This document shows positions 9,712 through 20,531 of a stretch of DNA of 64,000 nt, piece after piece (positions within the stretch are counted from its first letter, which is position 1; the number at the start of each line of letters is the position of its first letter). Both the position numbers and the translations under genes were made by a program. The notes beneath the pieces were generated by a model. The model ran no database searches, was not told the DNA's origin, and was given only the letters and a program-made list of their open reading frames with translations. Location of the stretch: the NCBI RefSeq assembly GCF_000003195.3, contig NC_012871.2, positions 56,721,802-56,785,801 of the forward strand. Reading direction: 5' to 3'. The DNA is from Sorghum bicolor (taxonomy: Eukaryota; Streptophyta; Magnoliopsida; Poales; Poaceae).

Positions 9712-11365
9712 TTAGAGATAAATTCTTGCCTTGGGCCCCTTACTATCCAGGAATAACAGGCTTTCCCTTAAACCCATGCCGGCTACATGTTCTCTGAACA
9801 CATTGGACGGTAAGCCTTTCGTAAGCGGATCCGCTAGCATCTTTTCTGTGCTTATATGTTCAAGACTTATGACGTGATCCCGGATTTTATCCTTGACAAC
9901 ATAATATTTTATGTCAATGTGCTTGGCGGTATTGCTTGACTTATTGTTGTGAGCATACAACACTGCTGGCTCGTTGTCACAATACAACTTTAGTGGTTTA
10001 TCGATGCTGTCGACCACCTTTAAACTGGGTATAAATTTCTTAAGCCAATTCACCTGTCCTGACGCCTCATAACAAGCAATAAACTCAGCATACATTGTGG
10101 ACGATGCAGTGACTATTGTTTGTTTTGAGCTCTTCCATGATATGGCTCCTTGCGCGAGAGTGAATATATACCCTGAGGTAGACTTTCTATCATCTCCCGC
10201 GTAATCAGAATCTGAATACCCTACTATTTGTAGGTCATCAGATCTTCTGTAGGTTAACATGAGCCCTTTCGTGCCTTGCAAGTATCTTAAGGCTTTCTTT
10301 ACTAGATTCCAGTGTTCCATACCTGGATTACTTTGATATCTACCAAGTAGCCCGGTCACAAAAGCCAGGTCTGGGCGTGTGCACACTTGAGCATACTGTA
10401 AGCTTCCGACAGCTGAAGCGTATGGAACGGCTTGCATGCGATCGCGCTCGAACTTGCTCTTGGGACATTGATGTTCCCCATACTTGTCACCTTTTACAAT
10501 AGGAGCAGGTGAAGGTCTACACTCATGCATATTGGATTTCTTCAATATTTTCTCTATATATGCCTCTTGGGACAATCCCAATACCCCTCGACTTCTATCT
10601 CGGTGAATCTTTATGCCCAAGACAAAAGAAGCTTCACCTAAATCTTTCATATCAAAATTTGAGGACAAAAATCTTTTGGTTTCCTGCAGTAGAGTGACAT
10701 CACTACTAGCTAGTAGAATGTCATCTACATACAGTACTAGGAAAATGTATTTCTCATTCTTAAACTTTGCATATACACAATTGTCCTCAACGTTCTCGCT
10801 GAGTAAAACCCTTGGCTACCAGTCTTGCTTTGTACTTTTCTATGTTCCCTTTGGAGTCACGTTTCACCTTGTAGACCCATTTGCAGCCTACTGTTTTGGC
10901 TCCTTCAGGAATTTCCTCTAGGTCCCAAACTTTTTTGGTACTCATAGACTTTAATTCATCTTCCATGGCTTCTTGCCACTTAGATGCTTCGGTGCTCCTC
11001 ATGGCTTCTTCAAATGAAGTGGGTTCATCCTCCATCTGAACTTCTTCGCATTCATAGACTATATAGTCATCTGGAATAGGAGACTTTCTCGCTCTTTGAG
11101 GTCTACCAGAAGTTTCTGCTACTGGCATTTCTTCTTGAGGTTGCTCTTGTTGGGGCTGCTGTTCTTCAACTATGAGTTCATTCGGCTCCTGAAGGACAGG
11201 TTCCGAATTAGCCATAGGCGAAAAAGCAGCAGGTGTTGTCACTACTGGTGTAGATCCAACAACAACAGACAGTGTAAAGTAGGGTTCTTGCACCATGGGA
11301 ATGGGCACGAACACCCGCTTCTCTTCAAGGGTAATTTCTCGCGCTGCCTTGCTCCCCCTGATCAT
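9712..11365 (-). pseudogene. Copia pol: RT/RNase H with RT hole
   Basis: The first segment (10787-11365) covers the linker and RT start, with motifs KWQEAMEDE, VWDLEEIP, GCKWVYKVK and RLVAKGFTQ. The next (9712 to about 10790) resumes with FLVLYVDDILLA (the RT YVDD box) and SQEAYIEKIL. It then runs through the RNase H part with VGYSDSDYAGD, STSGYIF, WKSSKQ, IACYEASGQ, LYCDNEPAV and HIDIKYY. At about 10,795 the sequence jumps directly from the FTQRE motif to the segment just before YVDD, with a frame change. Roughly a hundred codons of fingers/palm, including the first catalytic Asp motif, are missing. The piece could not encode an active enzyme. Confidence 0.9.
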
Positions 11366-11373
11366 CTGATCTT

Positions 11374-12425
11374 CTAGAAAACTAGCGTGTCTCGTCTACC
11401 AGGGCAGTAGGAACGATAACCTTTTGACTTTTCTGGATAGCCAATAAAATGACAACTTACTATTTTGGGGTCTAGCTTTCCTATGTTTGGGTTAAATACT
11501 TTTGCTTCAGCAGGGCTCCCCCAGACACGCAGATGGTTGACTGAGGGTTTCTTGCCGGTCCACAACTCATACGGTGTTTTAAGTACTGACTTGCTTGGAA
11601 CTCTGTTGAGAATATGAATGACGGTTTTTAAGGCCTCCATCCACAAACTCAGTGGCAGAGTGGAATAGCTCATCATGCTGCGCACCATATCCATTAGAGT
11701 ACGGTTACGCCTTTCTGCTATTCCATTCTGCTGTGGGTCCTCTGGCACTGAATACTGGGCTACTATGCCATTTTCCTGTAAGAACCTCGCAAAAGGTCCA
11801 GGAACTTGTCCATAAGGGGTATGTCGACCGTAGTACTCCCCCCACGGTCAGATCTTACTACTTTGATTTTTCTGTCTAGTTGGTTTTCAACCTCAACCTT
11901 GAATATCTTAAATTTGTCTAAAGCTTCTGAGCGTTCTTTGATTGGATAGATGTATCCAAAACGAGAGTAGTCATCTGTGAATGTGATGAAGGAATCAAAA
12001 CCATCCATAGATGTCACTGGAAAAGGTCCACAGATGTCTGTGTGGATCAATTCTAGTACTCCTGTGCTTCGCTTAGCACCTTTCTTTATATTCTTTACTA
12101 ACTTGCCTTTAATGCAATCAACGCATTGCTCTAACTCTGAGAGTTCTAGTGGTGGGAGGATTGATTCTTTGACTAAACGTTCTATTCCCCCCCTCGAAAT
12201 GTGGCCTAAGCGACAGTGCCATAATTTCGATGAGGAATCAATTCTCTTTCTTTTCTTGCTTGCATTTGCGGTCATTGTATTCTCAGCTTTATTGCATTCA
12301 ATATTCATATTCTCAGACATGGATAATAAATAAGGTTTGTCTTGTCGGAAGGCAAGACCCACACATTTATTATTTAACTGTAGCTTACAATCATCTTTGC
12401 TGAGAGGGAACATAAAATACATCAT
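11374..12425 (-). pseudogene. Copia GAG-pre-integrase and integrase core (broken)
   Basis: Segment 11763-12425 has the GAG-pre-integrase signature (LWHCRLGHIS, then a Cys pair CVDCIKGK) and the start of the integrase core (IHTDICGPFPV, FITFTDDYSR). Segment 11374-11748 continues in another frame with [18 protein letters not shown] (the catalytic Glu region) and the Copia-type [17 protein letters not shown]. The frame breaks near 11,763, and a further break at about 11,370 separates it from the RT segment. The protease normally found upstream is absent; the frame opens directly into the YLLS region before GAG-pre-integrase. Confidence 0.88.
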
Positions 12426-12619
12426 GTAAATCCCTTTTGTCTAGGCATTGAACTGATTCTGCACTTTCTCGAGGTATTCTCTTGACGTGGGATTGCACTA
12501 ATGAAGTGCATCACTTGCTCTGAAATAATGATGAGAAGATGGTGAGAACACCAACATTTAAAACTTGGTAGAATAATTGAATATCTTAATTTAACGTTGG
12601 TCAAAATCAAGATATAAAA

Positions 12620-13130
12620 AAATTAACTCGCTGCGTAAAATCTAATCACCATTGGGCAAAATAGAATTAAATGCTTAAAATTGGAACATGGTATTTGCAA
12701 TATTGCTATTTTTAACGTTGGTCAAAAAATAACAATATTACAAAAAATTCTGGGCTTTAAAACTTGCTTCTCGAATTAAATATCTCGTTGGTTCTATTTA
12801 ATAAGAGAACTAGAATGTCTTGCGCAGCAGAAAAAGTAAATTAACTTGCTAGAATCGTAACTTACTGTAACTTGGAATTTGCAATATTGCTATTATTGAC
12901 GTTGGTCAAAAATTAACAATATTACAAAGAATTATGTGCTTGAAAACTCGGCTTCTCAAATTAAATATCCCGTTGGTTCAATTTAATATGAGAATTAAAA
13001 CTATAACTTGCGCAGCGAAAAATATTAATTTACTTGATATTTTAGGAAGCATATCTGGCTGACTGTGCTTTCTAATTAATATACACTTTGGTGCAAATTA
13101 AATAGAATTTAAAACTGAGCAAAAACAATT
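12620..13130. repeat. AT-rich tandem duplication in the Copia leader
   Basis: A unit of about 195-230 bp containing GCAATATTGCTATT, then ACGTTGGTCAAAAA, TAACAATATTACAAA and ATATCTCGTTGGTT occurs twice (about 12,695 and 12,885). A third, partial phrase lies near 12,590. This occupies the place where gag would be expected and has no coding signature. Confidence 0.6.
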
Positions 13131-13159
13131 ATTCAAAAGCTTCTAAAAATAAAATGAAA

Positions 13160-14100
13160 AAGGTTACTGGTTTGGGCTGGGGCGAACGAAGTGCCCCACG
13201 TCCACTTTCGGCTCAGCCCGGCTAGCGGCTCAGTAGTGCGCAGCGCCTAGCCCAGCCTGTGGCGATTTTTTTTCTTCTTTCTCTCTCGGCCCATCAAGCA
13301 AAGCGGCCCGCGCGCTCGCTACCGGCCCAGCCGGGCCAGTTTGGCTCGGCCCAGCCGGCCGCCTATTGCCTCGCCCCGCGCCCAGGCCGCAACCTGGGCC
13401 TGGGCCGGGAAACCTCGCCCCCGCCTGGGCCAAAACTAGCCCAAGCGATCCTGGCCATTGATGACGATCCGACGGCCACCCTTCGATTTCGGGGAGTCAA
13501 AACCCCAGGCCGGCTCGCCCCTTGAAACCCTAGCCCCACTTCTCTGCTTCTCTCTCTACGCGACGCACAGGCTCAGGGCGGCCGCCGCCGGCGGTGGTCA
13601 GGGCACCACTGCGCCAAGCAACATAGCCGCCGCCGGCGAGGACCTTGGTGTCCTCCGCGTCCCATTCTCTCTCTGTGCTCTTCTCTCCCAGCCCACGCCG
13701 CGCCTAGCAGCAAGAAGCCACTGCAGCATCGGCGGTTACCCTCGGCGGCCGAAGGAGATGAACGGCGCCGCCACGAGCCCCCTCGCCGGTGCGCGCGCTC
13801 GCCCTTTGCGGAGCGCGTTGCCGTCGAGTGGCTTCGTGTGCGGTGCCCTAAGCTCGCGGAGGCCTTGGCTCGTCTGTGCTTCCCGCCCGTCATGTAGACG
13901 GCCGGCGACGTGGCCAGGATGGGCGGGCCCCAGGTAGGGTCGCCCTTTCCCCTTTGCTTTAGGGGTAGGGTTTTCTATTCCCCTCCCCGATCTAGATCTT
14001 TAGGGTTTGGGCCACTGTTTCTGTGCTAGGGTCACTGATTTGGTAAAATTTCCCCTTTTTCTTTTGCTTTTCTCGTGCTTGTTTCGCCGGTGAATTCCAA
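13160..14100. other. GC-rich block between Copia leader and primer site
   Basis: Composition is very different from the AT-rich sequence next to it. On the plus strand it carries features typical of a plant gene start: AAACCCTAGCC, a CT-rich leader (TCTCTGCTTCTCTCTC, 13,541-13,557), GCCGCCGCCGGCGG, and later a TTAGGGTTTGGG stretch. ORFs on both strands (for example 13,458-13,937) show no protein family. It may be transduced host 5' UTR sequence, antisense to the element, or simply its long leader. Confidence 0.4.
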
Positions 14101-14118
14101 ATTCGATCTACATGCTAG

Positions 14119-14135
14119 ATCGGCTCTGATACCAT
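14119..14135 (-). promoter_or_regulatory. Primer binding site, initiator tRNA-Met type
   Basis: The minus strand reads ATGGTATCAGAGCCG immediately after the LTR end TATCA. TGGTATCAGAGC is the usual Copia primer site complementary to the 3' end of tRNA-iMet. Confidence 0.9.
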
Positions 14136-14641
14136 TGATAAAAATTTAGGATCATCTAGCAGTAAAACGGATTGGGATTCGAGTACAACAAATATAGCAA
14201 ATAATTATAGGCAGTAGAACTGCACTTGTATGCACTAGATCTACTACACATAGAGAGAAGAAACAAAGAGGTTTAGGGGATTTGGATTAGACCATCACGG
14301 CGTCCATGGCGTCAATGTTGAGGCAGTGGTGGCGTTGTAGATCACGTCGGCCTTCGAGTCCGCACGTCTAGGAGGACGGCGGCGTGGTGGCACTTCCTGA
14401 CGATGCTGCACTGGCCGGATTGGATGGCTCTAGGGTTTGAGTCGAGTGGGGCAAGGGTTTGAGTCGAGTGGGGCAACTTCCTCTCACTCAGTGCTTGCGG
14501 CCCCCACTCCTATACTTATAGTGCAGCGCGCCAGGGGCCCACCACTCCAATGGGTGGTTGAGCGCCCCCGATCAGGGCTTGGTCAAAAGGGGAACTGGCT
14601 CCAGCCGTTGGGCTGGGTCAGAGATAGAGATCAACCCAACA
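14136..14641 (-). repeat. Copia LTR (5' LTR in element orientation)
   Basis: 506 bp, the partner of 9077-9583. The few differences include G/T at 14,278, G/A near 14,313 and a 2-bp deletion near 14,370. Confidence 0.93.
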
Positions 14642-14646
14642 ATATG

Positions 14647-15095
14647 GTGTCAAAGTCATTGTTCGCCAAGAACAGATTGGGTCATCGACAGAGATTATAA
14701 TATTTGAATAACACACGCACACCTACGGATCGTCACAAGAGGGAAGACCATTCGTTGTTCACAAGAAATGCTAAACTAAAGAAACAAAAGAAAATTATGG
14801 TTTGGTCTTGTCTGAGTCACACATTTCGTGTACGTTGTCTTATACAGTGGATTCAACCAGGTTAAGCCATTGGGAAGCTGCTGAAGATTTTAGAAGACAC
14901 TTTACCGTTGAAGCAACAGCAAGTCCGTGACTAACGAATGGTCTAGAATGCAGCAAGTCCGTGACTGACGAATGGTCTTCAACCAGGTTAAGCCAATGGG
15001 ATACTGCCGGCCTTTCATTACTTCAATGCAGCCATTGAATCTTACATTGACATCAGTACTAGTATATTACTGCTGTTATCTCTAGTCACAAGTAA
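14647..15095. other. Intergenic region, no gene seen
   Basis: It contains a small duplicated phrase, AGCAAGTCCGTGACT-x-ACGAATGGTCT (14,917 and 14,952), and a duplicated CAACCAGGTTAAGCCA (14,856 and 14,981). There is no coding signal. Confidence 0.4.
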
Positions 15096-15459
15096 GGTCA
15101 GTCTTAATGGACAGTGTCGCTGCACGGTTTCACATATCAATACGTCATCAAGATTGAAATGAAACCATCTATGAAATAACCCCAACAATGGAGCATTTCA
15201 CTTTGTTGTTTCCAAGGCTAAGCAAAGCATTAATTGCTGTAAAATGATTGGATCACATGCAAGATGGTGAAACAATTTGACCCTCAGTGGGGATTTCATC
15301 TCGTTTCACCGCGTGGGAAACAACGTCCGTAGAGTTTCACCATGGTGAAACTACTTCCTTCTCTCTCCTCTTCGTTTCATGCAAAAAGTGCAGTTTTACT
15401 GATATGACGCTCTAATAAATGTGCATGACATCCTGGTGAAACCCTCACTGAGACTGGCC
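15096..15459. mobile_element. Tourist-like MITE (364 bp), TSD TAA
   Basis: Termini GGTCAGTCTTAATGG and the reverse complement of CACTGAGACTGGCC are inverted repeats. The flanking triplet TAA occurs on both sides (15,093-15,095 and 15,460-15,462). The interior is full of TTTCAC/GTGAAA phrases. Confidence 0.7.
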
Positions 15460-16780
15460 TAATGACATTTTCTACTTACATTTTGCTTTGTGTCTTCACC
15501 GCCGATTAAGCTATATCACCGACACGCGGGGGTATGGCAAGAGCTTTTGGGAAACAAATATAATAAAACACGCATTTAGCAACAAATATATATCACCAAC
15601 ACGGGGTATGACAAGTGGATTTTAAAACATGAACTTCAGCAAAAATTTGGGCCATTAAATAATCTCAAACGAAAAAATATTAACTAAGGTTTTAGCTCAT
15701 TATGCTACACAATTGCGATATAAAATTTAACTTCATCAAACTTTATATGAAAATGTTACTAAATTTATATGCACAACAACTATTTCTAGAGGTGGCCATT
15801 TAAGTTGACCCCCTCTAGAAGTGAATTTCTAGAGACGGTCACTTAAGACAATAGTCTTTAGGAATAGTCGACCCCCTTAAGCTAACCAACTCTATAGATC
15901 GAATTTTAGAGGTATGTAGTGACCATAGGGCCCATGGCGTGCAACACAAGCAGGAATAGTTATGGGCTTCAAGTATAGCAGGAGTTGAGTATAGCTTGAC
16001 ACTGGTCGTGGGAGGTGTAGTCACTCATCGCAACCAACCATATTTGGTTCTTCTTCAATTTGATTTCCGATGTCTATTTTCTTCGTAATGAGAAACCACT
16101 TAGTTTCAACACACATGAACACAGATTAGGTGATGCTAGAGGTTACTGTTCATAGGGATTTCGAAGACCAAGACTCTGCTAATTAATTCCAACCACACAA
16201 GGATGGTGCATTTGGAAGGGTCTAGATAGTCTTAGAAACGTTTTGGATCTAGATTCTTTCAAGAAACATTTCTGGTAATAAATCAGAATCACTTTGTGAA
16301 ACTATTTGGCTGGTAGGCTGGATTCCAATTCAGGAAAAAAATATATTTTTATTAAAACATCACAAAATTAAAAATATTCTTAAAAATTCAAAACATTTTG
16401 TGGGTGAGGAACAACTTAAACACAACCTATTTTAACTTACTTCACTTAAAAAATAATTAACTAAAATTGTGGTTGCTAATACAGAAGGAGCACAAGAATA
16501 CGAAATGCAAGGAAACCAGCTATATCTGGCGTTCTTGCTAGGCATAGAAACGAGAAATATTTTTAGTGATTCAAGACTGAAACGTTTTTCAACTCACCCG
16601 TTTGGCAATGATTATACTGATCCTCCCAAGAATCAGAAACGTTCGTGGTTGTCAAATGGGGCCTTAATCTAGTCAGCCTCGCATTTGTAAAAGCCATGCA
16701 TTCGTCCTAGCTTAGGTGATCTTGAGCATGTGTGTTTTTCTTTTGGATCAGGGAAAAAAAGCCCTTTACACATATATACG
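15460..16780. other. Intergenic region, no gene seen
   Basis: There is no convincing ORF. Near 15,786-15,850 the phrases TCTAGAGGTGGCCATTTAAG and TCTAGAGACGGTCACTTAAG are near-copies, perhaps remnants of a transposon subterminal array. Confidence 0.35.
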
Positions 16781-16786
16781 TTAGAT

Positions 16787-17980
16787 TACTAGTTAGGTGA
16801 TCTTGAGCTATATATGATATGCATTATTGGTCTATGTGTGCGATAGGAACCACGGATAAGCTGGATATACGTTAGATTAAGCTGAAAACAATGGGTCCAT
16901 CGCTGGCTCTGGCTAGTTGTTTTCTCGCCAAGTTGCACAACCACCCCATATACGACAACAATCATCTTTTTTGCGGTGGCAAATCATATTATTTGCAGCA
17001 CTACAAAGACGACTGTTTCTTCCTTCTGCAGTGGTCCTAGCTAGCTACAGATCCAGTGCGTACGTACGTCTACGTACACGCGACGTCATGTGAATGTGAG
17101 CATGGGCATCACGTACATATACATGAACTTGAGAGCCTGGAGTAGCCAACCGAAGAACCTTAATTACTTAGTTCTAACTTTTTTTTCACTTTCATTTGTA
17201 TTTGAAAAATATTGTCCAATTATAAACTAACTAGGCTCAAAAGATTCGCCTCGCAAAATACAAGCAAACTGTATAATTAGTTATCATTTTTATCTATATA
17301 ACTATATTTAATGCTTCATGCATGCATGGCTGTAAGATTTAATGTAACGAGAAATCTAAAATTTGTTGTAAATTTTTTTAGAAACTAAACAAGCCCTAAC
17401 TGCCGGCCGGGCGCCGGCGTGGCCAGTGGCCACTACTCCGTCCATCGCTTCTCGCCGTCGCCGATGTCAATACGCCCTAGCTAGTATCTGCACACGGGAG
17501 AGAGAGAGAGAGACCGGCCGAGGCGTCCGGTACCGAGTACCGACCCTTTTATCTTGCAGCTAGTGTGGATCTGGGCTGTTCACGAGGAAGCTGATGATGA
17601 ACTTTGTCTCGTAGGTCTCTCTTGGTCCCTCGTTGGAGATCTCTTGTTGATAGCCAAATCAGTTGGCAATCAAACTTATTTTTGACCTATATTATGCAAA
17701 TCTGCATACACATATATACAGACCGTCCAAACACAGGAGGGTACAAGCAGATAGCACGACAATCCGCACGCGCGCTCTCGTTTCCTTCCTTGTCTGACGT
17801 TTCAATTTGTAATGCCAATAATTCGAATGGCACGCACAACACATACCTACTCTCATAAAACCGTTTCTTTTTTTTTTTACCTCAACGCGTGTGCATCTTT
17901 TGCCGTCCGGCCACAGCTAGGTCGCCGACGATGGCGACGTTCGCAGCCACCCGTGCTCATCTTCTGGCCGCCCTGCCAAC
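16787..17980 (+). repeat. Duplicated upstream region of J-domain gene 1 (copy A)
   Basis: It matches 32,877-33,444 and 34,621-35,084 upstream of J-domain gene 2. Shared blocks include GATTACTAGTTAGGTGATCTTG, the GTGCGATAG...CCACGGAT and GTTTTCTCGCCAAGTTGCAC segments, CCGAGGCGTCCGGTACCGAG, and ACAGACCGTCCAAACA. Copy A has a MITE (about 17,161-17,396) that copy B lacks, and ends at the CACTA insertion point. Parts of it probably serve as the distal promoter. Confidence 0.85.
17161..17396. mobile_element. Tourist-like MITE, six-copy family in this window (copy 1)
   Basis: It ends GAAACTAAACAAGCCC followed by TAA, and contains TAACTAGGCTCAAAAGATTCG-like sequence. Copy B of the duplication (33,256-33,265) has an uninterrupted site, so the insertion is polymorphic between the duplicates. 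Its left terminus is degenerate. Confidence 0.65.
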
Positions 17981-18179
17981 CACTACCGGATTGGGGGGTT
18001 TGCCGTGTGCCTGGGGCACACGACAAAGGCCAAACCGCACACGGCGAAGGCTTTGCCGTGTGTTGCTCACGGCGAAGAACACACGACAAATCCTCCCACG
18101 GTAAACCTTACCTTTACTCACGGCCAAATTGTGGGCACACGACGAAGCTTTGCCGTGAGTGAATCCTCACACACGCAAT

Positions 18180-18715
18180 GTTATCCTAAACGCTAAACGG
18201 TAAACAGTCAGTCACCGTTCGTTTAGCGTTTAAACTGTTTAGACGGTGTTTAAACGGATTAAAACAGTCTAAACGGTTTTACACAATATTACAAAAATAT
18301 ACATATTTTTTAATGTAAAATCAATCATTCTATCATTTATACATATTTATGCAACTAAAATCCATTTATTTTATTATGTATATATGTTTATGCATGTTAG
18401 AATAATTAAATATACATATTTATGCATATAACAAATCAATTTTATATATTTATAAATATAATAAATTCAAGTATACAAATTGTTAATATAAAATTCAACT
18501 AGATTTACCTGGTGTTTGCCTAAACGGCCGTTTAAACAGCCGTTTAACACCGTTTACAACCGTTCCGAGTAGGCCGTTTAGACCGTTTTCCCCATTTTTT
18601 GACCGTTTAAACGGTCAACCGTTTAATTTCCCGTTTACCCCCTAAACAAAACAGTTTGCCACCGTTTACCGTTTAATAACCGTTTAATCGGCCGTTTAGG
18701 CCGTTTAGGCGAACA
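18180..18715. repeat. AAACGG-rich block inside CACTA 1
   Basis: Dense AAACGG/CCGTTT motifs at both ends (18,185-18,285 and 18,515-18,710) flank an AT-rich centre with CATATTTATGCA phrases. The outer parts are inverted relative to each other (TAAACGG... versus ...CCGTTTA). It separates two parts of the TTTGCCGTGTGC array, so it looks like a later insertion, but no clean TIR or TSD was found. Confidence 0.5.
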
Positions 18716-19423
18716 CTGAACACACGGCAAAAAAGAAGGTGATGGACGGCGTGAAACAGAGGGGGACAGTTTGATGGCAGGGTTTGCCGTGTGTTGCACA
18801 CGGCAAACCTTTGTCGTGAGCTAGAGTAAGCACATGGCAAAAATTATAAAGAATTTTTTATTTTTCCTGAAAAGAGCGTTTGTCGTGTGTCTTCACAGTG
18901 GCACACGACAAACATTGAATCTTTGCCGTGTGCTACCATGCAGGCACACGGCAAACATTGAATCTTTGCCGTGAGCGACCATGTAGGCACACGGCAAAGT
19001 CTCAATGTTTGCCGTGTGTCAGGGGGGGCACACGGCAAACCCCCTTTCCAGGTATGACATAGGCAGCCTGGTAGGCGGGTTTGCCGTGTGCTATGGTCAT
19101 AGCACACGGCAAAGATTGGTCTTTGCCGTGTGTTATGGCCCTAGCACACGGCAAACCCCCTTCCCACTTTTTTTTTGTTTTTTTGCTTTTGCAACCACAT
19201 ATATCATAGCACAGCTCACATTAATCACACATAGCACACAAATATCACAATATATCGCACATTTACCACAATAACCATGATATACCAAATCTCTGACATA
19301 CATATAACGTACATGTCACATACATAAACACATGTTCATCACCAAGTCCATCACAAGTCTAAGGAAACCACAAGTTCAACAAACGTCCGACAAAACGACA
19401 AATTCCATAAAAAAACTACAAGT

Positions 19424-20453
19424 TCACCAACCGAATCCATCTCGTCTGCCCCATGAATCGCCTGGAGGTTGGTACGGATTGACATGGTCGCTCCACCCAC
19501 CGTCTTGAGGACTTTGCTCATTGGGCGCTTGAGTAGAACCCTGGGAGTGAAGCTACACAAAGGATGAGACAAACGTGTCATAAGTGAATTTTGAGATTAA
19601 ATACTTGAAGTTGAAGATATACATAGTGGTTTCAAATAAAAATTTTGGCAGCACCTCCCCTGCACGGGGAGGTTCCCAAGACCTGCAAGAAAAGCATCGA
19701 CACGAAGGCCGGCAAGCATAGCGGCACGATAGCCGACATCCACAGCGGCTCGATGGCACGCAACCACAATCGCATCTACATCTACAAAGGTAGAGATTGC
19801 ATGGTTAAGTGAAGTGAAACTCAGTGGGCTAGGTCCACCTAGAGCAGGTGGAACGTACAAGTTTGGTGGCGGAGGTGCTCCCATCTGAGCCCCAAGAGTT
19901 CGCATGTAGATGGCCATCTCCCTGTACTGTGTCTCTAACTCGGTGATCCTGACTTCCTTTTGCGAAAGCTGGGTCTACAAGGTTGAAACACTTGTGTTAC
20001 AAAGCTATGTTATTATTGAATGATTGAGCACGAATGAAACAGCGAGAACCTGGAGGTTGGTGATGATGCACTCGGCTGCGGTCGGCCTCGAGCGTACCCC
20101 TGAGCTGCTTTCGCCCTGACGCCTGTCCTTTGCTCTAATTTGGGAGAGAGTAGGAGTCCTCGAGGAGTCAATCAAGGGGTCAGCAACCCAGTATCGCCCA
20201 TGTTGCTTGCCTCCCCCTACCCTCATGGCTGCTTCTCCACTGATGGCCTCATTGTAGGGATCGAAGTCAAGGCCATGGATCGCATGTGCCGAATCACAAT
20301 ATGAGCTGATCCGGCTATGGACGGTGGAGTTGGTGTACGCCTCAGGAGGGTCGTCCGGGCTGTAGGTGATGTCGGCCGTCGCCTTCCCCTTCTTGGAGAG
20401 AGCATAGGCCCCCAACGGGCCTATATCCTGCCCAGAATTCATTTTGAAATTGC
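19424..20453 (-). pseudogene. CACTA 1 Transposase_24-type protein, C-terminal exons only
   Basis: Exon 20,050-20,453 encodes a typical Transposase_24 (Ptta/En/Spm) tail: GPLGAYALSKKGKATADITY, DPPEAYTN, GGGKQHGRYWVADPLIDSS and PTLSQIRAK. An exon ending at 19,974 encodes a heptad-like TELETQYREMAIYMRTLG and a proline-rich PPPPNLYVPPA. A final exon, 19,424-19,552, ends in NPYQPPGDSWGRRDGFGW and a TGA. The splice donor of the middle exon is uncertain. The N-terminal two thirds of the usual protein is missing, and the first exon directly abuts the end of the TNP2 frame, so the two genes have been joined by deletion. Confidence 0.7.
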
Positions 20454-20531
20454 CTGCATCGTTGGGGGACAAAGGGGTTGGATGCAAATAGTGCATATAC
20501 GGCACCAATGAGAAACAAAGTGGTATAGAAC

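Larger units (their letters stand above)
9077..14641 (-). mobile_element. Copia LTR retrotransposon, minus strand, internally deleted
   Basis: The LTRs are 9077-9583 and 14136-14641, and the element is flanked by the 5-bp TSD ATATG (9072-9076 and 14642-14646). On the minus strand the LTR runs from TGTTGGGTTGAT to TTTTTATCA. Next to the right (5') LTR is an initiator-Met primer site (TGGTATCAGAGCC, 14122-14134). Next to the left (3') LTR is a polypurine tract (AAGGGGGAGAA, 9584-9594). The LTRs differ at roughly seven positions by eye, so insertion is recent. The internal region has integrase and RT/RNase H pieces but no recognisable gag or protease and a hole in RT, so it needed trans-acting proteins to move. 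Confidence 0.93.

Noticed and set aside
13230..13937. GC-rich ORFs on both strands in the Copia leader
   Set aside because: No domain, low-complexity Ala/Pro/Arg composition, and open in several frames because of base composition.
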